A stretch of 64,000 bases of DNA from Variovorax paradoxus NBRC 15149 (GCF_001591365.1 NZ_BCUT01000002.1:248001-312000), one strand, 5' to 3'; positions 50,389-59,709 are shown, counted from the stretch's first letter. Notes: generated by a model not told the origin, from the letters alone. Numbers and translations are program-made.

Positions 50389-51321
50389 ATGAGCAGCCGA
50401 CGCATGACCTTGAAGCACATCGAGGCCTTCCGGGTGGTCGTGCAGACGGGGTCGATGACCGAAGCCTCGCGGCGGCTTCACACCTCGCAGCCCCAGGTGA
50501 GCCGCCTTGTTTCGCAGCTGGAAGCGATCATCGGGTTTGCGCTTTTCGAACGCAGCGGCACGCGCCTGGCGCCTTCGCTCGAAGGCAAACGCTTCTTCCA
50601 GGAAGTCGAGAAGGCATTCGCCGGACTGCAGGGCCTGGAGTCCGCGGCATCGAACATCCGGACGTTCGGCGGCGACCGCCTGGCGGTGGCCGCCATGGCG
50701 CGAATTGCCGGAGGCGTCCTCAGCCAGGCGGTCGTCCGGTTCAAGCGCGAGCACACCGAGACGCTCGTCACGATCCACTCCGGCGCGGCCGCGACCGTCG
50801 ACACCTGGGTGAGCTCGGGCCTGTGCGACCTGGGCCTCGCCATCCTGTATGGCGATGATCCGCCCGGCATGTGTGTCGAAACGCTGCTGGGCATGGATTG
50901 CGTCGCGCTGCTTCCCAGGGAACATCGCCTGGCGCGGGCCAGGCAGGTTCGTGCCTCGGACCTGGACGGCGAAGCCTTCATCTCGTTCCCGCTGGGCAGC
51001 GGCCCGAGGGAACGCATCGACCAGGTATTGGCCGCCGCAGGCGTCAAGACCCGGACGGTGCTGGAGTCCGACCTGGGCGCCTCCGTCTGCTCGCTGGTCG
51101 CTGCGGGCCTGGGCGTGAGCGTGATCAATCCGCTGGCGGCGCTCGATGAGCAGCGCAATCTCGATTTCGAGGTGCGGCCCTTCAAGCCTGCCATCACCGT
51201 GCGCCTTGCGCTCCTGCTCGCGCCCGATGCGCCTCATTCCCGGCTTGTGTCAGCCTTCAAGGAAGTCGTGCGCGGGGTCATCGAATCCGAACTGGATCAC
51301 ATTCGTCCGTACCGCAGCTGA
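50389..51321 (+). CDS. LysR-type transcriptional regulator
   Basis: 310 residues: MTLKHIEAFRVVVQTGSMTEASRRLHTSQPQVSRLV HTH and a normal effector domain. The start at 50389 is used (Met 50404 possible). It is divergent from the PLP-enzyme/Bug operon and convergent with the mandelate-racemase-like gene, so it probably controls the former. Confidence 0.9.
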   Translation: MSSRRMTLKHIEAFRVVVQTGSMTEASRRLHTSQPQVSRLVSQLEAIIGFALFERSGTRLAPSLEGKRFFQEVEKAFAGLQGLESAASNIRTFGGDRLAVAAMARIAGGVLSQAVVRFKREHTETLVTIHSGAAATVDTWVSSGLCDLGLAILYGDDPPGMCVETLLGMDCVALLPREHRLARARQVRASDLDGEAFISFPLGSGPRERIDQVLAAAGVKTRTVLESDLGASVCSLVAAGLGVSVINPLAALDEQRNLDFEVRPFKPAITVRLALLLAPDAPHSRLVSAFKEVVRGVIESELDHIRPYRS

Positions 51322-51354
51322 GGGTGGCGCTGGTACGCGGCCTCGCCGCAGTTT

Positions 51355-52464
51355 TCACGAAGAGCCCCGGGACGGATCAACCAGGTACGGCGCAAGTTTC
51401 GCCCAGTCGAAGTCCACCCCGACGCCCGGCTCGTCCGGTGCCACGGCGCGATGGTTTTCAAGGACCAGCGGCCGCATCGTGTACTCGTCGATCGGAAAAC
51501 TGTGGATCTCCAGCCAGCCTGCGTTCGGCTGCGCCGCCAGCAAGCTCACATGCAACTCCTGCATGCCATGCGAGCACACCGGGATCCCGTGGCGGCGCGA
51601 GCGCTCGGCCACCTTCAGCCAACCCGTGATGCCGCCGCAGTTCGAGGCGTCCGGCTGGATGAAGGAGAGCCGCGCCTGCTCGAACGCATGATCGAATTCA
51701 TGGATCGTGTGCAGGTTCTCGCCCATTGCCAACGGAACGCCGGTCGCGGCCGCGATGCGCGCATAGCCCCGGTAGTCGTCCGGAATGGTCGGCTCCTCGA
51801 ACCACAGGACACCGAAGGGCTTGATGCGCTCGGCCGCAGCGATGGCCTGGTCCACGTTCATCGCGTAGTTGGCATCCACCATCAAGGCCATGCCGTCGCC
51901 GATCAGTTGCCGCACCGCCCGGATGCGCTCGATGTCTTCGTCGAGGTTCGGGCGGCCGATCTTGATCTTGACGCCGCCGGCACCCTTGGCGAGATAGCCG
52001 CGCACGTTGTCCAGCAGCTTCTCGAGCGGAAACGCCAGGTCGATGCCCCCGCAGTAGGCATTGCAGGTGTCCGCAGCGCCGCCCGCCAGTTGCCAGAGCG
52101 GCTGGCCTGCGGCCTTGCCGCGGAGGTCCCAGAGCGCGATGTCGATCGCGGAGATCGCAAACGACGCGATGCCGCCGCGGCCGACATAGTGCACATGCCA
52201 CTGGCTGAAATCGTGGATGCCTTCGACATCCGCCGCGTCCATGCCGATCATCGCGGGCGCCAGGTCGTGGTCGATCATGGCTTTGATCGCATGTCCTCCC
52301 TTGCCGCCGGTGTAGGTGTAGCCCGTGCCCCGGCTGCCATCCGAAAGCACCACCGTTGCAGTCACCAGTTCGAAATGGGTGTGCGCGCCGTGCTTGGCGT
52401 CCGTCAGGACTTCAGCGAGGGGAACCTTGAAGAGCTGGCTCGTGACTTTCGCGATGGAACGCAT
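51355..52464 (-). CDS. Mandelate racemase-subgroup enolase-superfamily enzyme
   Basis: 369 residues. Catalytic pattern of the mandelate-racemase subgroup: KxK in VKIKIGRP, metal ligands Asp in MVDANYAMN, Glu in [10 protein letters not shown] and Glu in AMGENLHT, and a His in [10 protein letters not shown] as second base. It abstracts the proton alpha to a carboxylate (dehydratase or racemase of a sugar or hydroxy acid). The start is the ATG at 52464. It may act on the compound taken up through the Bug receptor (inference). Confidence 0.88.
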   Translation of the reverse strand: MRSIAKVTSQLFKVPLAEVLTDAKHGAHTHFELVTATVVLSDGSRGTGYTYTGGKGGHAIKAMIDHDLAPAMIGMDAADVEGIHDFSQWHVHYVGRGGIASFAISAIDIALWDLRGKAAGQPLWQLAGGAADTCNAYCGGIDLAFPLEKLLDNVRGYLAKGAGGVKIKIGRPNLDEDIERIRAVRQLIGDGMALMVDANYAMNVDQAIAAAERIKPFGVLWFEEPTIPDDYRGYARIAAATGVPLAMGENLHTIHEFDHAFEQARLSFIQPDASNCGGITGWLKVAERSRRHGIPVCSHGMQELHVSLLAAQPNAGWLEIHSFPIDEYTMRPLVLENHRAVAPDEPGVGVDFDWAKLAPYLVDPSRGSS

Positions 52465-52568
52465 GGACCTCTCCTTGAAGCGGCCGTTTGAACGACGACG
52501 CGATGGTAGCTCCCACGGCCTCGAGTCTCGAGCCCGGGAACGCCTCGGCCTTGGCGGCCGCGAGCATG

Positions 52569-53045
52569 TCAGCGCGTCGCGCGTGACCAGGCGTCGTACA
52601 GGTCCTCGCCTTCGTCGCGCACGGGCAGCGATCGCACGGGCATCTCGCGCAGCTCGATCGGCCGCGCGATCTCCAGGTAGCCGCGTTCGGCCGAGAGGTC
52701 GTGCGGTTCGCCGTCCTCGTTGGAGTAGGCGTAGCAGACCTCCTTCACGCCGGCCAGGAACATGGCCGTCAGGCACATGGGACACGGGTAGCCGCTGGCG
52801 TACACGACGCTGCCCGACAGGTCCGTGCCGCCCTGCGCCTTGGCCGCCATGCGCACGGCCTGCATCTCGGCGTGGGCCGTGGGGTCGCACAGGGCGTCGA
52901 CCTCGTTGACGGCCCGGGCCAGCACCTTGCCTTCGCGCACCAGCACGGCACCGAAGGGCCAGGTCCTGCGCTCGCGCACGTTCCGCATGGCCAGGCGGAT
53001 GGCGTCAAGCATGTATTTTTCTGCGTTGGGATCGGGCTGAGACAT
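52569..53045 (-). CDS. Nucleoside/guanine deaminase-like protein
   Basis: 158-residue zinc deaminase of the cytidine-deaminase fold: zinc motif THAEMQAV (His-Ala-Glu) and [12 protein letters not shown] (Cys-x2-Cys), with [15 protein letters not shown]. The GuaD-like pattern and its place beside hydroxyisourate hydrolase and OHCU decarboxylase genes suggest guanine deamination to xanthine at the top of purine catabolism. It is probably cotranscribed with the urate genes upstream on the minus strand. Confidence 0.85.
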   Translation of the reverse strand: MSQPDPNAEKYMLDAIRLAMRNVRERRTWPFGAVLVREGKVLARAVNEVDALCDPTAHAEMQAVRMAAKAQGGTDLSGSVVYASGYPCPMCLTAMFLAGVKEVCYAYSNEDGEPHDLSAERGYLEIARPIELREMPVRSLPVRDEGEDLYDAWSRATR

Positions 53046-53066
53046 CGGTCGGAACTCCTGCGGCGA

Positions 53067-53402
53067 TCAGCTGCCGCGATACATTGAAAAGAACCAGGGT
53101 GCGCACAGCATCGGCACGTGGTAGTGCTGCGCGGCGTCGAAGATGGAAAAGCGCACGGGCACCACGTCCGAGAGCCCGTCGGCGGCCTTGAAGCGATCGC
53201 CGACGTGGAAGCGCAGTTCGAAGTGGCCGGTGCGCGCATCCTTGGCGGCGAGCACGGGCGCATCGGTGCGGCCGTCGGCGTTGGTGCGGGTGCTGTTCAG
53301 CCGCGTGGGCGGATGGGTCGCCATGTCGTAGAGCTCCACCTGCAGGCCCGCCAGGGGCCGGCCGTTGGTGATGTCGAGCACATGCGTCGAGATGCCGGTC
53401 AT
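53067..53402 (-). CDS. uraH: 5-hydroxyisourate hydrolase
   Basis: 111-residue transthyretin-related protein: STHVLDITNGRPLAGLQVELY near the start, RTNADGRTDAPVL, and the diagnostic C-terminal YRGS. The His and Arg of the active site are present (THVLD, HYHVPML). It hydrolyses 5-hydroxyisourate to OHCU after urate oxidation; cytosolic, no signal peptide. Adjacent to the OHCU decarboxylase and to a second, exported paralogue. Confidence 0.93.
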   Translation of the reverse strand: MTGISTHVLDITNGRPLAGLQVELYDMATHPPTRLNSTRTNADGRTDAPVLAAKDARTGHFELRFHVGDRFKAADGLSDVVPVRFSIFDAAQHYHVPMLCAPWFFSMYRGS

Positions 53403-53432
53403 GTCGTGTCCTCTGTCGTGAATGCGATGCGC

Positions 53433-53951
53433 TCAGCTTCCGCGCGAATAGGTGTAGCTCCAGGGGCCGAACTGGATCGGCAGGTGGATGCGCTCGGCAA
53501 CGTTGGCGACGCGGATGCGCACCGGCAGCTTCGTCAGGAAAGGCGGCATGGGCAGCACGGCCTTCCTGCCGGCAAAGTAGTCGTCCACGTGCAGCAGCAG
53601 CTCGTAGTCGCCCGCCTGGTAGCTCTCGCCGATCAGCAGCGGATCGTCGGAGCGGCCGTTGGCGTTCATGACGGTACTGCGCAGCAGCTTGTAGCTGCCA
53701 CCTTCCAGGCGGGAGAAGTCGATGCGCAGGCCGGTGGCGGCCGCGCCGTGGAAGGTGTCCAGCGCGTGCACCGTCAGGCGCGGGCTCACGCCGTGCAGCA
53801 CGATGGGACCGCTGGCCCGGGCAGGGCCGGCCGGCGCGGCATTCGGCTGTTGCGCCAGCGCCCCGCGCGACGCGATCGTCGCCGCGCCCAGGGCCAGGCC
53901 CGAGAGCGCGAACTGCCTGCGCGCGGGATGGGATACGACTTGATTCGCCAT
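53433..53951 (-). CDS. Exported hydroxyisourate hydrolase-like protein
   Basis: 172 residues. Tat-type leader (PARRQFALSGLALGAATIASRG) followed by a transthyretin-like HIU hydrolase domain: RLTVHALDTFHGAAATGLRIDF, MNANGRSDDPLLIG, and a C-terminal SRGS instead of the canonical YRGS. The first His corresponds to the catalytic His of HIUase. It probably acts in the periplasm on HIU or a related compound. It lies in the ureide operon between the cytosolic paralogue and the OHCU decarboxylase gene. Confidence 0.85.
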   Translation of the reverse strand: MANQVVSHPARRQFALSGLALGAATIASRGALAQQPNAAPAGPARASGPIVLHGVSPRLTVHALDTFHGAAATGLRIDFSRLEGGSYKLLRSTVMNANGRSDDPLLIGESYQAGDYELLLHVDDYFAGRKAVLPMPPFLTKLPVRIRVANVAERIHLPIQFGPWSYTYSRGS

Positions 53952-53993
53952 GGTTGTCTCCTGTCGTTGTGAAGGGGGGCTGGCGACAAGGCC

Positions 53994-54521
53994 TCAGCCG
54001 TCCACCAGGGCGTCGATGCGCCCGCGGGTGATGAAGCCGATCTGCTCGAGCGCGGCACGGTGCTCGGCCTCTGTGCTCGCCGCCGCACGCATGCGCAGCG
54101 CCTCGAATATCTGCTCCTTGGTATTGCGGCGCACGGCGATGATGAAAGGAAAGCCATGGCGCTCGCGGTAGCTGCGGTTCAGGCGCTGCATCTCGCCCAG
54201 CTCTTCGCGGCTGAGCGCGTCGAGGCCTGCGCTGCGCTGCTCGCCGACGGACTCGGCCGTCATGGTGCCGGCCCGGGCCTCGCGGCCGGCCAGTTCCGGG
54301 TGGCCGCGCAGGAAGGCGAGGCGGTGCTCCTGGGGCGCTTGGCGAACCACGTCGAGCATGGCGCCATGCAGCGCATCGATGCTGGCGAAGGGCCTGCGCG
54401 TCCAGGCGGCCTGCGCGATCCAGGGGGCGTTCTCGAAGGCCGGGCCGACGGCGGCGACGAAAGCGTCGCGGTCCATGTCGTTGAGCGCGGCCAGGTTCAG
54501 GCGGGTGGCGGTGAGGGTCAT
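53994..54521 (-). CDS. uraD: OHCU decarboxylase
   Basis: 175-residue 2-oxo-4-hydroxy-4-carboxy-5-ureidoimidazoline decarboxylase. Family motifs FLRGHPELAGREA (catalytic His), ERHGFPFIIAVR and ALEQIGFITRGRIDAL are intact. It converts OHCU to S-allantoin after hydroxyisourate hydrolase. It lies between the exported HIUase-like gene and the permease gene in one minus-strand operon. No urate oxidase is visible in the window. Confidence 0.93.
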   Translation of the reverse strand: MTLTATRLNLAALNDMDRDAFVAAVGPAFENAPWIAQAAWTRRPFASIDALHGAMLDVVRQAPQEHRLAFLRGHPELAGREARAGTMTAESVGEQRSAGLDALSREELGEMQRLNRSYRERHGFPFIIAVRRNTKEQIFEALRMRAAASTEAEHRAALEQIGFITRGRIDALVDG

Positions 54522-54531
54522 CGGTTGGTTC

Positions 54532-55884
54532 TCAACGTGCGGGGGCGGCTGCTGCGGCGGCCGGCTGCTTGCGGTAGGCGGGCACGCAAGCCAGGATCAG
54601 CAAGGTGGCGCAGATCTCGATTGCCGCCACCACGTAGAGGCCTGACGAGAGGCTGCCCGTGGAGGTCTTGATCAGGCCCAGCATCCAGGGTGCGCCGAAG
54701 CCGGCCAGGTTGGCGATGGAGTTGATCAGCGCCACGCCGCCGGCCGCCGCGGTGCCGGCCAGGAAGCGGTTGGGCATCTGCCAGAACACCGGGATGGCGC
54801 TCATGGTGCCGACAATGGCCAAGGTGAGGCCCACCAGCACCGCCAGCGCGCTGTGCCCCAGGAAGAGCGCGACACCCAGCAGCGACACCGCGCCCAGTGC
54901 AGCGGCCAGGCCGCAGTGCCAGCGCGATTCCTGCTGCTTGTCGGAGTGGAAGCCGTTCCAGATCATGCCGGCGGCGCCGCACAGGTAGGCCACGGCCATG
55001 ATCCAGCCCACCGCCACCGGGCTGGTGAAACCCACTTCCTTGACCAGCGTGGGGCCGTAGAAGGTCAGCGAGGAATTGGCGGCGATGATGCAGAAGAAGA
55101 TCAGGATCAGGAGCCAGATGCGCCCGCTCCTGAGCGAGGCCAGCATGCCGTGTTCGCGCTGGCCCAGCGAGCGGCCGTCGCGCTCCAGGTCTTCATGCAC
55201 CAGCTGGCGCTCGCGTGCCGTGAGCCAATGGGCCTGCTCGGGCCGGTCGGTCAGGTAGAAATAGGTGACGAAGCCCGCGACGACCGAGGGAATGCCCTCC
55301 AGCAGCAGCACCCACTGCCAGCCCGACCAGCCGTTCAGGCCATGCATGCCGGTCATGATGGTGCCGGCCATCGGGCCGCCGATCACGCCAGCGAAGGCCG
55401 AGGCCGACATGAACATGCCGAAGGCCTTGGCGCGCCGGTCATTGGGGAACCAGTAGGTCAGGTAGAGGATGATTCCGGGGTAGAAGCCGGCCTCGAACAC
55501 CCCCAGCACGAAGCGCAGGAAATAGAACATCTCCGGCGTCTTCACGAACATCGTGGCGATCGAGGTCAGGCCCCAGCCGATCGTGATGCGCATGATGGTC
55601 TTCTTGGCCCCGATGCGCTGCAGGAGCAGGTTGCTGGGCACCTCGAAGAAGAAGTAGCCCAGGAAGAAGATGCCCGCGCCCAGGCCGTACATCGCCTCGT
55701 TCCATTGGAGCTCGTCGAGCATGGTCAGCTTGATGAACCCGATGTTGACCCGGTCGATCCAGGCCAGCACCCACAGCAGCATCAGGAAGGGGATGAGCCG
55801 CCAGATGATCTTGCGGTAGACCCCGTCCAGTTCGGACGGGGCGGCGGAAAGCCGAACGGGTGCTGCCGCTGCGGTGGATGTCAT
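54532..55884 (-). CDS. MFS transporter, anion:cation symporter (ACS) type
   Basis: 450 residues, 12 TM segments; DRVNIGFIKLTM in TM1, FFLGYFFFEVPSNLLLQRIGAKK, RFVLGVFEAGFYPGIILYLTYWFP, typical of the ACS family that includes phthalate, tartrate and 4-hydroxyphenylacetate permeases. First gene of the ureide operon; the likely substrate is a purine or ureide such as urate or allantoin, by context only. Divergent from the LysR gene at 56072. Confidence 0.88.
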   Translation of the reverse strand: MTSTAAAAPVRLSAAPSELDGVYRKIIWRLIPFLMLLWVLAWIDRVNIGFIKLTMLDELQWNEAMYGLGAGIFFLGYFFFEVPSNLLLQRIGAKKTIMRITIGWGLTSIATMFVKTPEMFYFLRFVLGVFEAGFYPGIILYLTYWFPNDRRAKAFGMFMSASAFAGVIGGPMAGTIMTGMHGLNGWSGWQWVLLLEGIPSVVAGFVTYFYLTDRPEQAHWLTARERQLVHEDLERDGRSLGQREHGMLASLRSGRIWLLILIFFCIIAANSSLTFYGPTLVKEVGFTSPVAVGWIMAVAYLCGAAGMIWNGFHSDKQQESRWHCGLAAALGAVSLLGVALFLGHSALAVLVGLTLAIVGTMSAIPVFWQMPNRFLAGTAAAGGVALINSIANLAGFGAPWMLGLIKTSTGSLSSGLYVVAAIEICATLLILACVPAYRKQPAAAAAAPAR

Positions 55885-55950
55885 GCGTATCTCCTCGGTC
55901 CTGGATGTGGGGCGTTGCGGACCGCTCCGCCAAAAGGGAACGCCGCCTGC

Positions 55951-55976
55951 GGGGCCACTGTAGGCACAATGGCCCC
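55951..55976. repeat. Inverted repeat GGGGCCA-N12-TGGCCCC
   Basis: Perfect 7-bp arms with a 12-nt spacer (CTGTAGGCACAA) in the divergent region between the ureide operon and its LysR gene. It is a strong candidate for the regulator binding site. Confidence 0.55.
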
Positions 55977-56071
55977 GGCGCGCGCACGGTGCGCGGAATG
56001 TGCGGCATAAACCAGCGCGATAGGTCGTGCCCCAGCAAGGCGCGCCATCCGGTCGAACCCCTAGAAGACAA

Positions 56072-57049
56072 ATGACGAGAAGCCAGGACCTTGTCGACAT
56101 CCACCTGCTGCGCGTGCTGGCGGCACTGGTGGCTGAGCGCAGCGTCTCGCGCGCCGCGGTACGCATGAACCAGACGCAGCCGGCCATCAGCGCAGCGCTG
56201 CGGCGCCTGCGCGACGCCTTCGGCGATCCGATCCTGGTGCGCGAGCGCGGCGGCATGGTGCCCACCGCGCGGGCGCTGCAGTTGCGCGAGAGCGCACGCG
56301 AGGTGCTGGGCGAGATCGATCGCATGCTGGCCGGGCCGGAGCGCTTCGAGCCCGGTGCCAGCACCATGACCTTCACCATCGCCACGCCGGACTACCTGGC
56401 CGCCAGCTTCATGGCCGAGGTGGTGGCGCGCTTTCGCGCCGAGGCGCCGCAGGCGCGCCTGCTGATCCATCCGCTGACGCCCGGCTACGACTACGAGCGC
56501 GCACTGGCGCAGGGCGAGCTCGACATCGTGATCGGCAACTGGCCGCTGCCGCCCGAGCGCATGCACCTGTCGCTGCTGATCGAGGACGAGCTGGTCTGCA
56601 TGATGAGTCCGGGCAACCCGCTGGCCGCACCAGGCGCGATGACGCTGCAGCGCTACCTGGCAGCCGCCCACGTGGTGCCCACGCCGTTTGCCAAGTCGCA
56701 TCGCGCGGTGGTCGACAGCCACCTGGCCGGGCTGCGGCAAACCCGCGATGCGCGCGTCTTCGTGCCCTACTACGCCATGGCGCCCTACCTGGTGGCCGAG
56801 AGCGACCTCGTGTTCACCACCGCGCGCCACTTTGCCGAGCAGTTCACGCGCAGCCTGCCGGTGGTGAGCGTGGCGGCCCCCGAAGGATTTCCGCGCATGC
56901 GCTTCTACCAGCTGTGGCACGAGCGCTCACAGCACCAGGGCGCGCATCGCTGGCTGCGCAGCCTGCTCTCGACGGTGGGCGGCCACCTGGCGCAGGCGGC
57001 CCCGGGATCGGCGAGCGGTCCATCTGCGGGCGGGACAATCGAGGAGTAG
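56072..57049 (+). CDS. LysR-type transcriptional regulator of the ureide operon
   Basis: 325 residues: LVDIHLLRVLAALVAERSVSRAAVRMNQTQPAISAALRRLRDAFGDPILVR is the NodD/PcpR-group HTH. The start at 56072 is used (frame open upstream). It is divergent from the permease-UraD-UraH-deaminase operon, a gene order seen for urate-catabolism regulators, with the inverted repeat at 55951 between them. Confidence 0.9.
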   Translation: MTRSQDLVDIHLLRVLAALVAERSVSRAAVRMNQTQPAISAALRRLRDAFGDPILVRERGGMVPTARALQLRESAREVLGEIDRMLAGPERFEPGASTMTFTIATPDYLAASFMAEVVARFRAEAPQARLLIHPLTPGYDYERALAQGELDIVIGNWPLPPERMHLSLLIEDELVCMMSPGNPLAAPGAMTLQRYLAAAHVVPTPFAKSHRAVVDSHLAGLRQTRDARVFVPYYAMAPYLVAESDLVFTTARHFAEQFTRSLPVVSVAAPEGFPRMRFYQLWHERSQHQGAHRWLRSLLSTVGGHLAQAAPGSASGPSAGGTIEE

Positions 57050-57133
57050 CATCGGCCGCTTTGCGGCGTCCTCGCAGCGGTTTCCCCATTCAAGAACGCG
57101 ACCCTGAAGGCCCACCCGGGCCTGCCGCACGGC

Positions 57134-58090
57134 ATGAATAATTTCGCACAAAGCAGGCATATGTCCCCGTCGGTACAGGAAGCTTCTCCGTCACAGCGCC
57201 TCGGTCGTGTCCCCAAAGACACGCTGGGGTGCATGTCCGGCCACCTTCAACGGGATCAGGGCCTCTGTGCGAACGGCGTCGCAATCCTTCGCAAGACGAT
57301 GGATACGCATCAACTTCACCAGGTGGAGACGGAGCCCAGCGCTCGCGGCGTGCTGCTCGGCATCTCGATGCGCGATGGCCACAGCCGGCGCATCGTGGCC
57401 GGGCGGCATGCCTCGTGCCACGATTTCGACAGGGGATCGATCTACATTCGCGGTTTCGCCGAACGTTATCGTGCCGACATCCAGCGTCCTTTCGACTTCG
57501 TGCTGCTCGAGATATCGCAGGCCAGCCTCGAACGGGCCATCGAGGAAAAACCGGGCAAGCGCGTCGGCAGCCTCGCCCATGTGGCCGGCGTGCGGGACGA
57601 GGTGCTGCTCAATCTCGCAGAGGCCCTGGCGCCGGCACTCGAGGACCCCGCACGCGCAAGCATGCTGTTCGTCGAACAGCTGAGCGTTGCCATGACGAGC
57701 TATCTCGTCGAAACCTACGGCGGCGCAGCCACGACCGAGCCGAGAACGAATCGGATCCTCTCGCGCTCGCACGAGGCACGCGCCAAGGAGATGCTGCGCA
57801 ACAGGATCGACGGCCGCATTTCCATCACCGAGATCGCCGACGCGTGCGGGCTTTCACGCAGCTATTTCATTCATGCCTTTCGCGAGACCACCGGCCACAC
57901 CCCCCATCAATGGCTGATTGCGCAGCGGCTGGAGCACGCGCGCGCACTTCTCATGGACGTCGATACCTCGCTCGCCGAGATTGCCGCGGCCTGCGGCTTT
58001 GCCGATCAAAGCCACTTCACCCGCGTTTTCTCCCGGCATTCCGGGGTCCCGCCAGGCATCTGGCGGCGCAGGATGCGGGTTGAAAACTAG
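57134..58090 (+). CDS. AraC-family regulator
   Basis: 318 residues as given; the start is uncertain (ATG 57134 has no good ribosome-binding site; Met codons at 57161, 57233 and 57299 are possible). The sensor half (DFDRGSIYIRGFAERYRADIQRPFDFVLLEIS) precedes a complete AraC double HTH (SITEIADACGLSRSYFIHAF and FADQSHFTRVFSRHSGVPPGIW). Same subfamily as the HTH-less protein at 60832-61431. Targets unknown; catalase and DUF1275 genes are nearby. Confidence 0.82.
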   Translation: MNNFAQSRHMSPSVQEASPSQRLGRVPKDTLGCMSGHLQRDQGLCANGVAILRKTMDTHQLHQVETEPSARGVLLGISMRDGHSRRIVAGRHASCHDFDRGSIYIRGFAERYRADIQRPFDFVLLEISQASLERAIEEKPGKRVGSLAHVAGVRDEVLLNLAEALAPALEDPARASMLFVEQLSVAMTSYLVETYGGAATTEPRTNRILSRSHEARAKEMLRNRIDGRISITEIADACGLSRSYFIHAFRETTGHTPHQWLIAQRLEHARALLMDVDTSLAEIAAACGFADQSHFTRVFSRHSGVPPGIWRRRMRVEN

Positions 58091-58108
58091 GGATCGCCCT
58101 CAGCCGCG

Positions 58109-59554
58109 CTAGAGACCGAGCCGGCCGGCCACGCCCTCGCCCAGCGAGGCGTCGACGAGCCGGAAGTGCGCGACCTGGCGCCGCTGGATCAGCTCGGGCA
58201 CACCCGCCATCGAGCTGGCGATGTTCTCGAACAGCCGCTGTCTCTGGCCCTCGTCCATGCTGCGGTACAGGGCCGCCGCCTGTGCATGGTCTCCAAGCCC
58301 TTGGCGGTCATCGAAGCGCGTGGCATCGCCTTCCAGGGGCAGCGGCGGCTCGGCCAGCGTGCGGTCAGGGCGTGGTCCTCCGAACGAGTTCGGCTCGTAG
58401 TAGGCATCGGTGCGGGCGGGAACGTCCAGGCGCATCGCGCCGTCGGCGTGATAGGTGTGCACCGGCGACCGGGGCCGGTTCACCGGCAGGGCCTCGTGGT
58501 GCGTCCCCACGCGGTAGCGCTGCGCGTCGGCATAGGCCAGCAGCCGCCCCTGCAGCAGCTTGTCGGGCGAGAAGCAGATGCCGGGCACGATGTTGGCGGG
58601 ATTGAAGGTGGCTTGCTCGACCTGTGCGAAGTAGTTGTCGGGGTTCGTGTCGAGCTCGAGGACGCCGACGTCGACGAGTGGAAACTCCCGCTGCGGCCAG
58701 ACCTTGGTCGCGTCGAACGGGTTGAACGGCAGCTGCGCTGCCTCTGCCTCGCTCATCAGCTGGACCTGCAGCAACCAGCGCGGGAGCTCGCCTCGTTCAA
58801 TGGCGTCGAACAGATCGCGCTGCGCGCTTTCGCGGTCGTCGGCGATCAGCTCGCGGGCTTCCCCGTTGGTCAGGCACCGGATGCCCTGCAGCGTGCGCAG
58901 ATGGAACTTGATCCAGACCCGCTCGCCGGCCGCGTTGACCAGCCCGAAGGCATGCGCGCCATAGCCGTGCATGTGGCGAAAGCCCGCCGGCAGGCCGCGG
59001 TCGGAGAACAGCATCACGATCTGGTGCAGGCTCTCGGGCGACAGCGACCAGAAATCCCAGATCGCCGTGGGCGAGCGCACATGCCGCACCGGATGCCGCT
59101 TCAGCGCCCGCACCAGGTCGGGAAATTTCTGCGGATCGCGGATGCAGGCGACCGGCAGGTGGCTGCCGACCAGGTCCCAGTTGCCTTCCTCGGTGTACGC
59201 CTTGATGGCGAAGCCGCGCAGGTCGCGCTCGGCGTCCGCGCAGCCCTGCTCGCCCGTCAGCCCAGAGAAGCGGACCAGCACGGGCGTGCACTGCCCCGGC
59301 TGCAGCACCCGTGCGCGCGTGTGGCGCGAGACGTCGCCCGTGATGCGCAGCGTGCCGAAGGCGGCCGCGCCCTTGGCATGCAGCACCCGTTCCGGAATGC
59401 GTTCGCGCGCCAGGTAGGCCAGCTTCTCGCTCATCTGGTAGTCCTGCCGCAGGATCGGCCCGCGCGGGCCCGCGGTGATCGAGTGCTGGCTGTCCGCGAC
59501 GGGCGCGCCGCCCGCGGTGGTCAGGGTCGGGGGTCGGCTGTGGGGGTGGGTCAT
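58109..59554 (-). CDS. Catalase, second copy
   Basis: 481 residues. Distal His in ERVLHAKGAAAFG, VGSHLPVACIRDPQKFPDL, and the proximal haem Tyr in RLLAYADAQRYRVG are kept. It differs from the 34485 catalase in several otherwise conserved places (for example SHLP where most have NNTP), so the distal Asn may be lost. Normal length for a monofunctional haem catalase. The start at 59554 is chosen for similarity; the frame continues upstream. Divergent from the DUF1275 gene, with a palindrome between. Confidence 0.88.
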   Translation of the reverse strand: MTHPHSRPPTLTTAGGAPVADSQHSITAGPRGPILRQDYQMSEKLAYLARERIPERVLHAKGAAAFGTLRITGDVSRHTRARVLQPGQCTPVLVRFSGLTGEQGCADAERDLRGFAIKAYTEEGNWDLVGSHLPVACIRDPQKFPDLVRALKRHPVRHVRSPTAIWDFWSLSPESLHQIVMLFSDRGLPAGFRHMHGYGAHAFGLVNAAGERVWIKFHLRTLQGIRCLTNGEARELIADDRESAQRDLFDAIERGELPRWLLQVQLMSEAEAAQLPFNPFDATKVWPQREFPLVDVGVLELDTNPDNYFAQVEQATFNPANIVPGICFSPDKLLQGRLLAYADAQRYRVGTHHEALPVNRPRSPVHTYHADGAMRLDVPARTDAYYEPNSFGGPRPDRTLAEPPLPLEGDATRFDDRQGLGDHAQAAALYRSMDEGQRQRLFENIASSMAGVPELIQRRQVAHFRLVDASLGEGVAGRLGL

Positions 59555-59687
59555 TGGAATTCTTGCTGCGGGATGTCTCGACGGGATGTGTACCGCGCCG
59601 GCTCGCCCGTGTCTTGAACAAGAGTCGCCCGCCTTGAATGCACCGGGTGCGCACGAATGTGCAAAGCAGCCGCCAAGCCGACAAGAC

Positions 59688-59709
59688 GGTGCGTGCGAAA
59701 TGACGCACC
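59688..59709. repeat. Palindrome GGTGCGT-N8-ACGCACC
   Basis: Perfect 7-bp arms between the divergent catalase and DUF1275 genes. A related GGTGCGCAC sequence lies ~40 nt to the left. It may be the operator for one or both genes. Confidence 0.45.
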
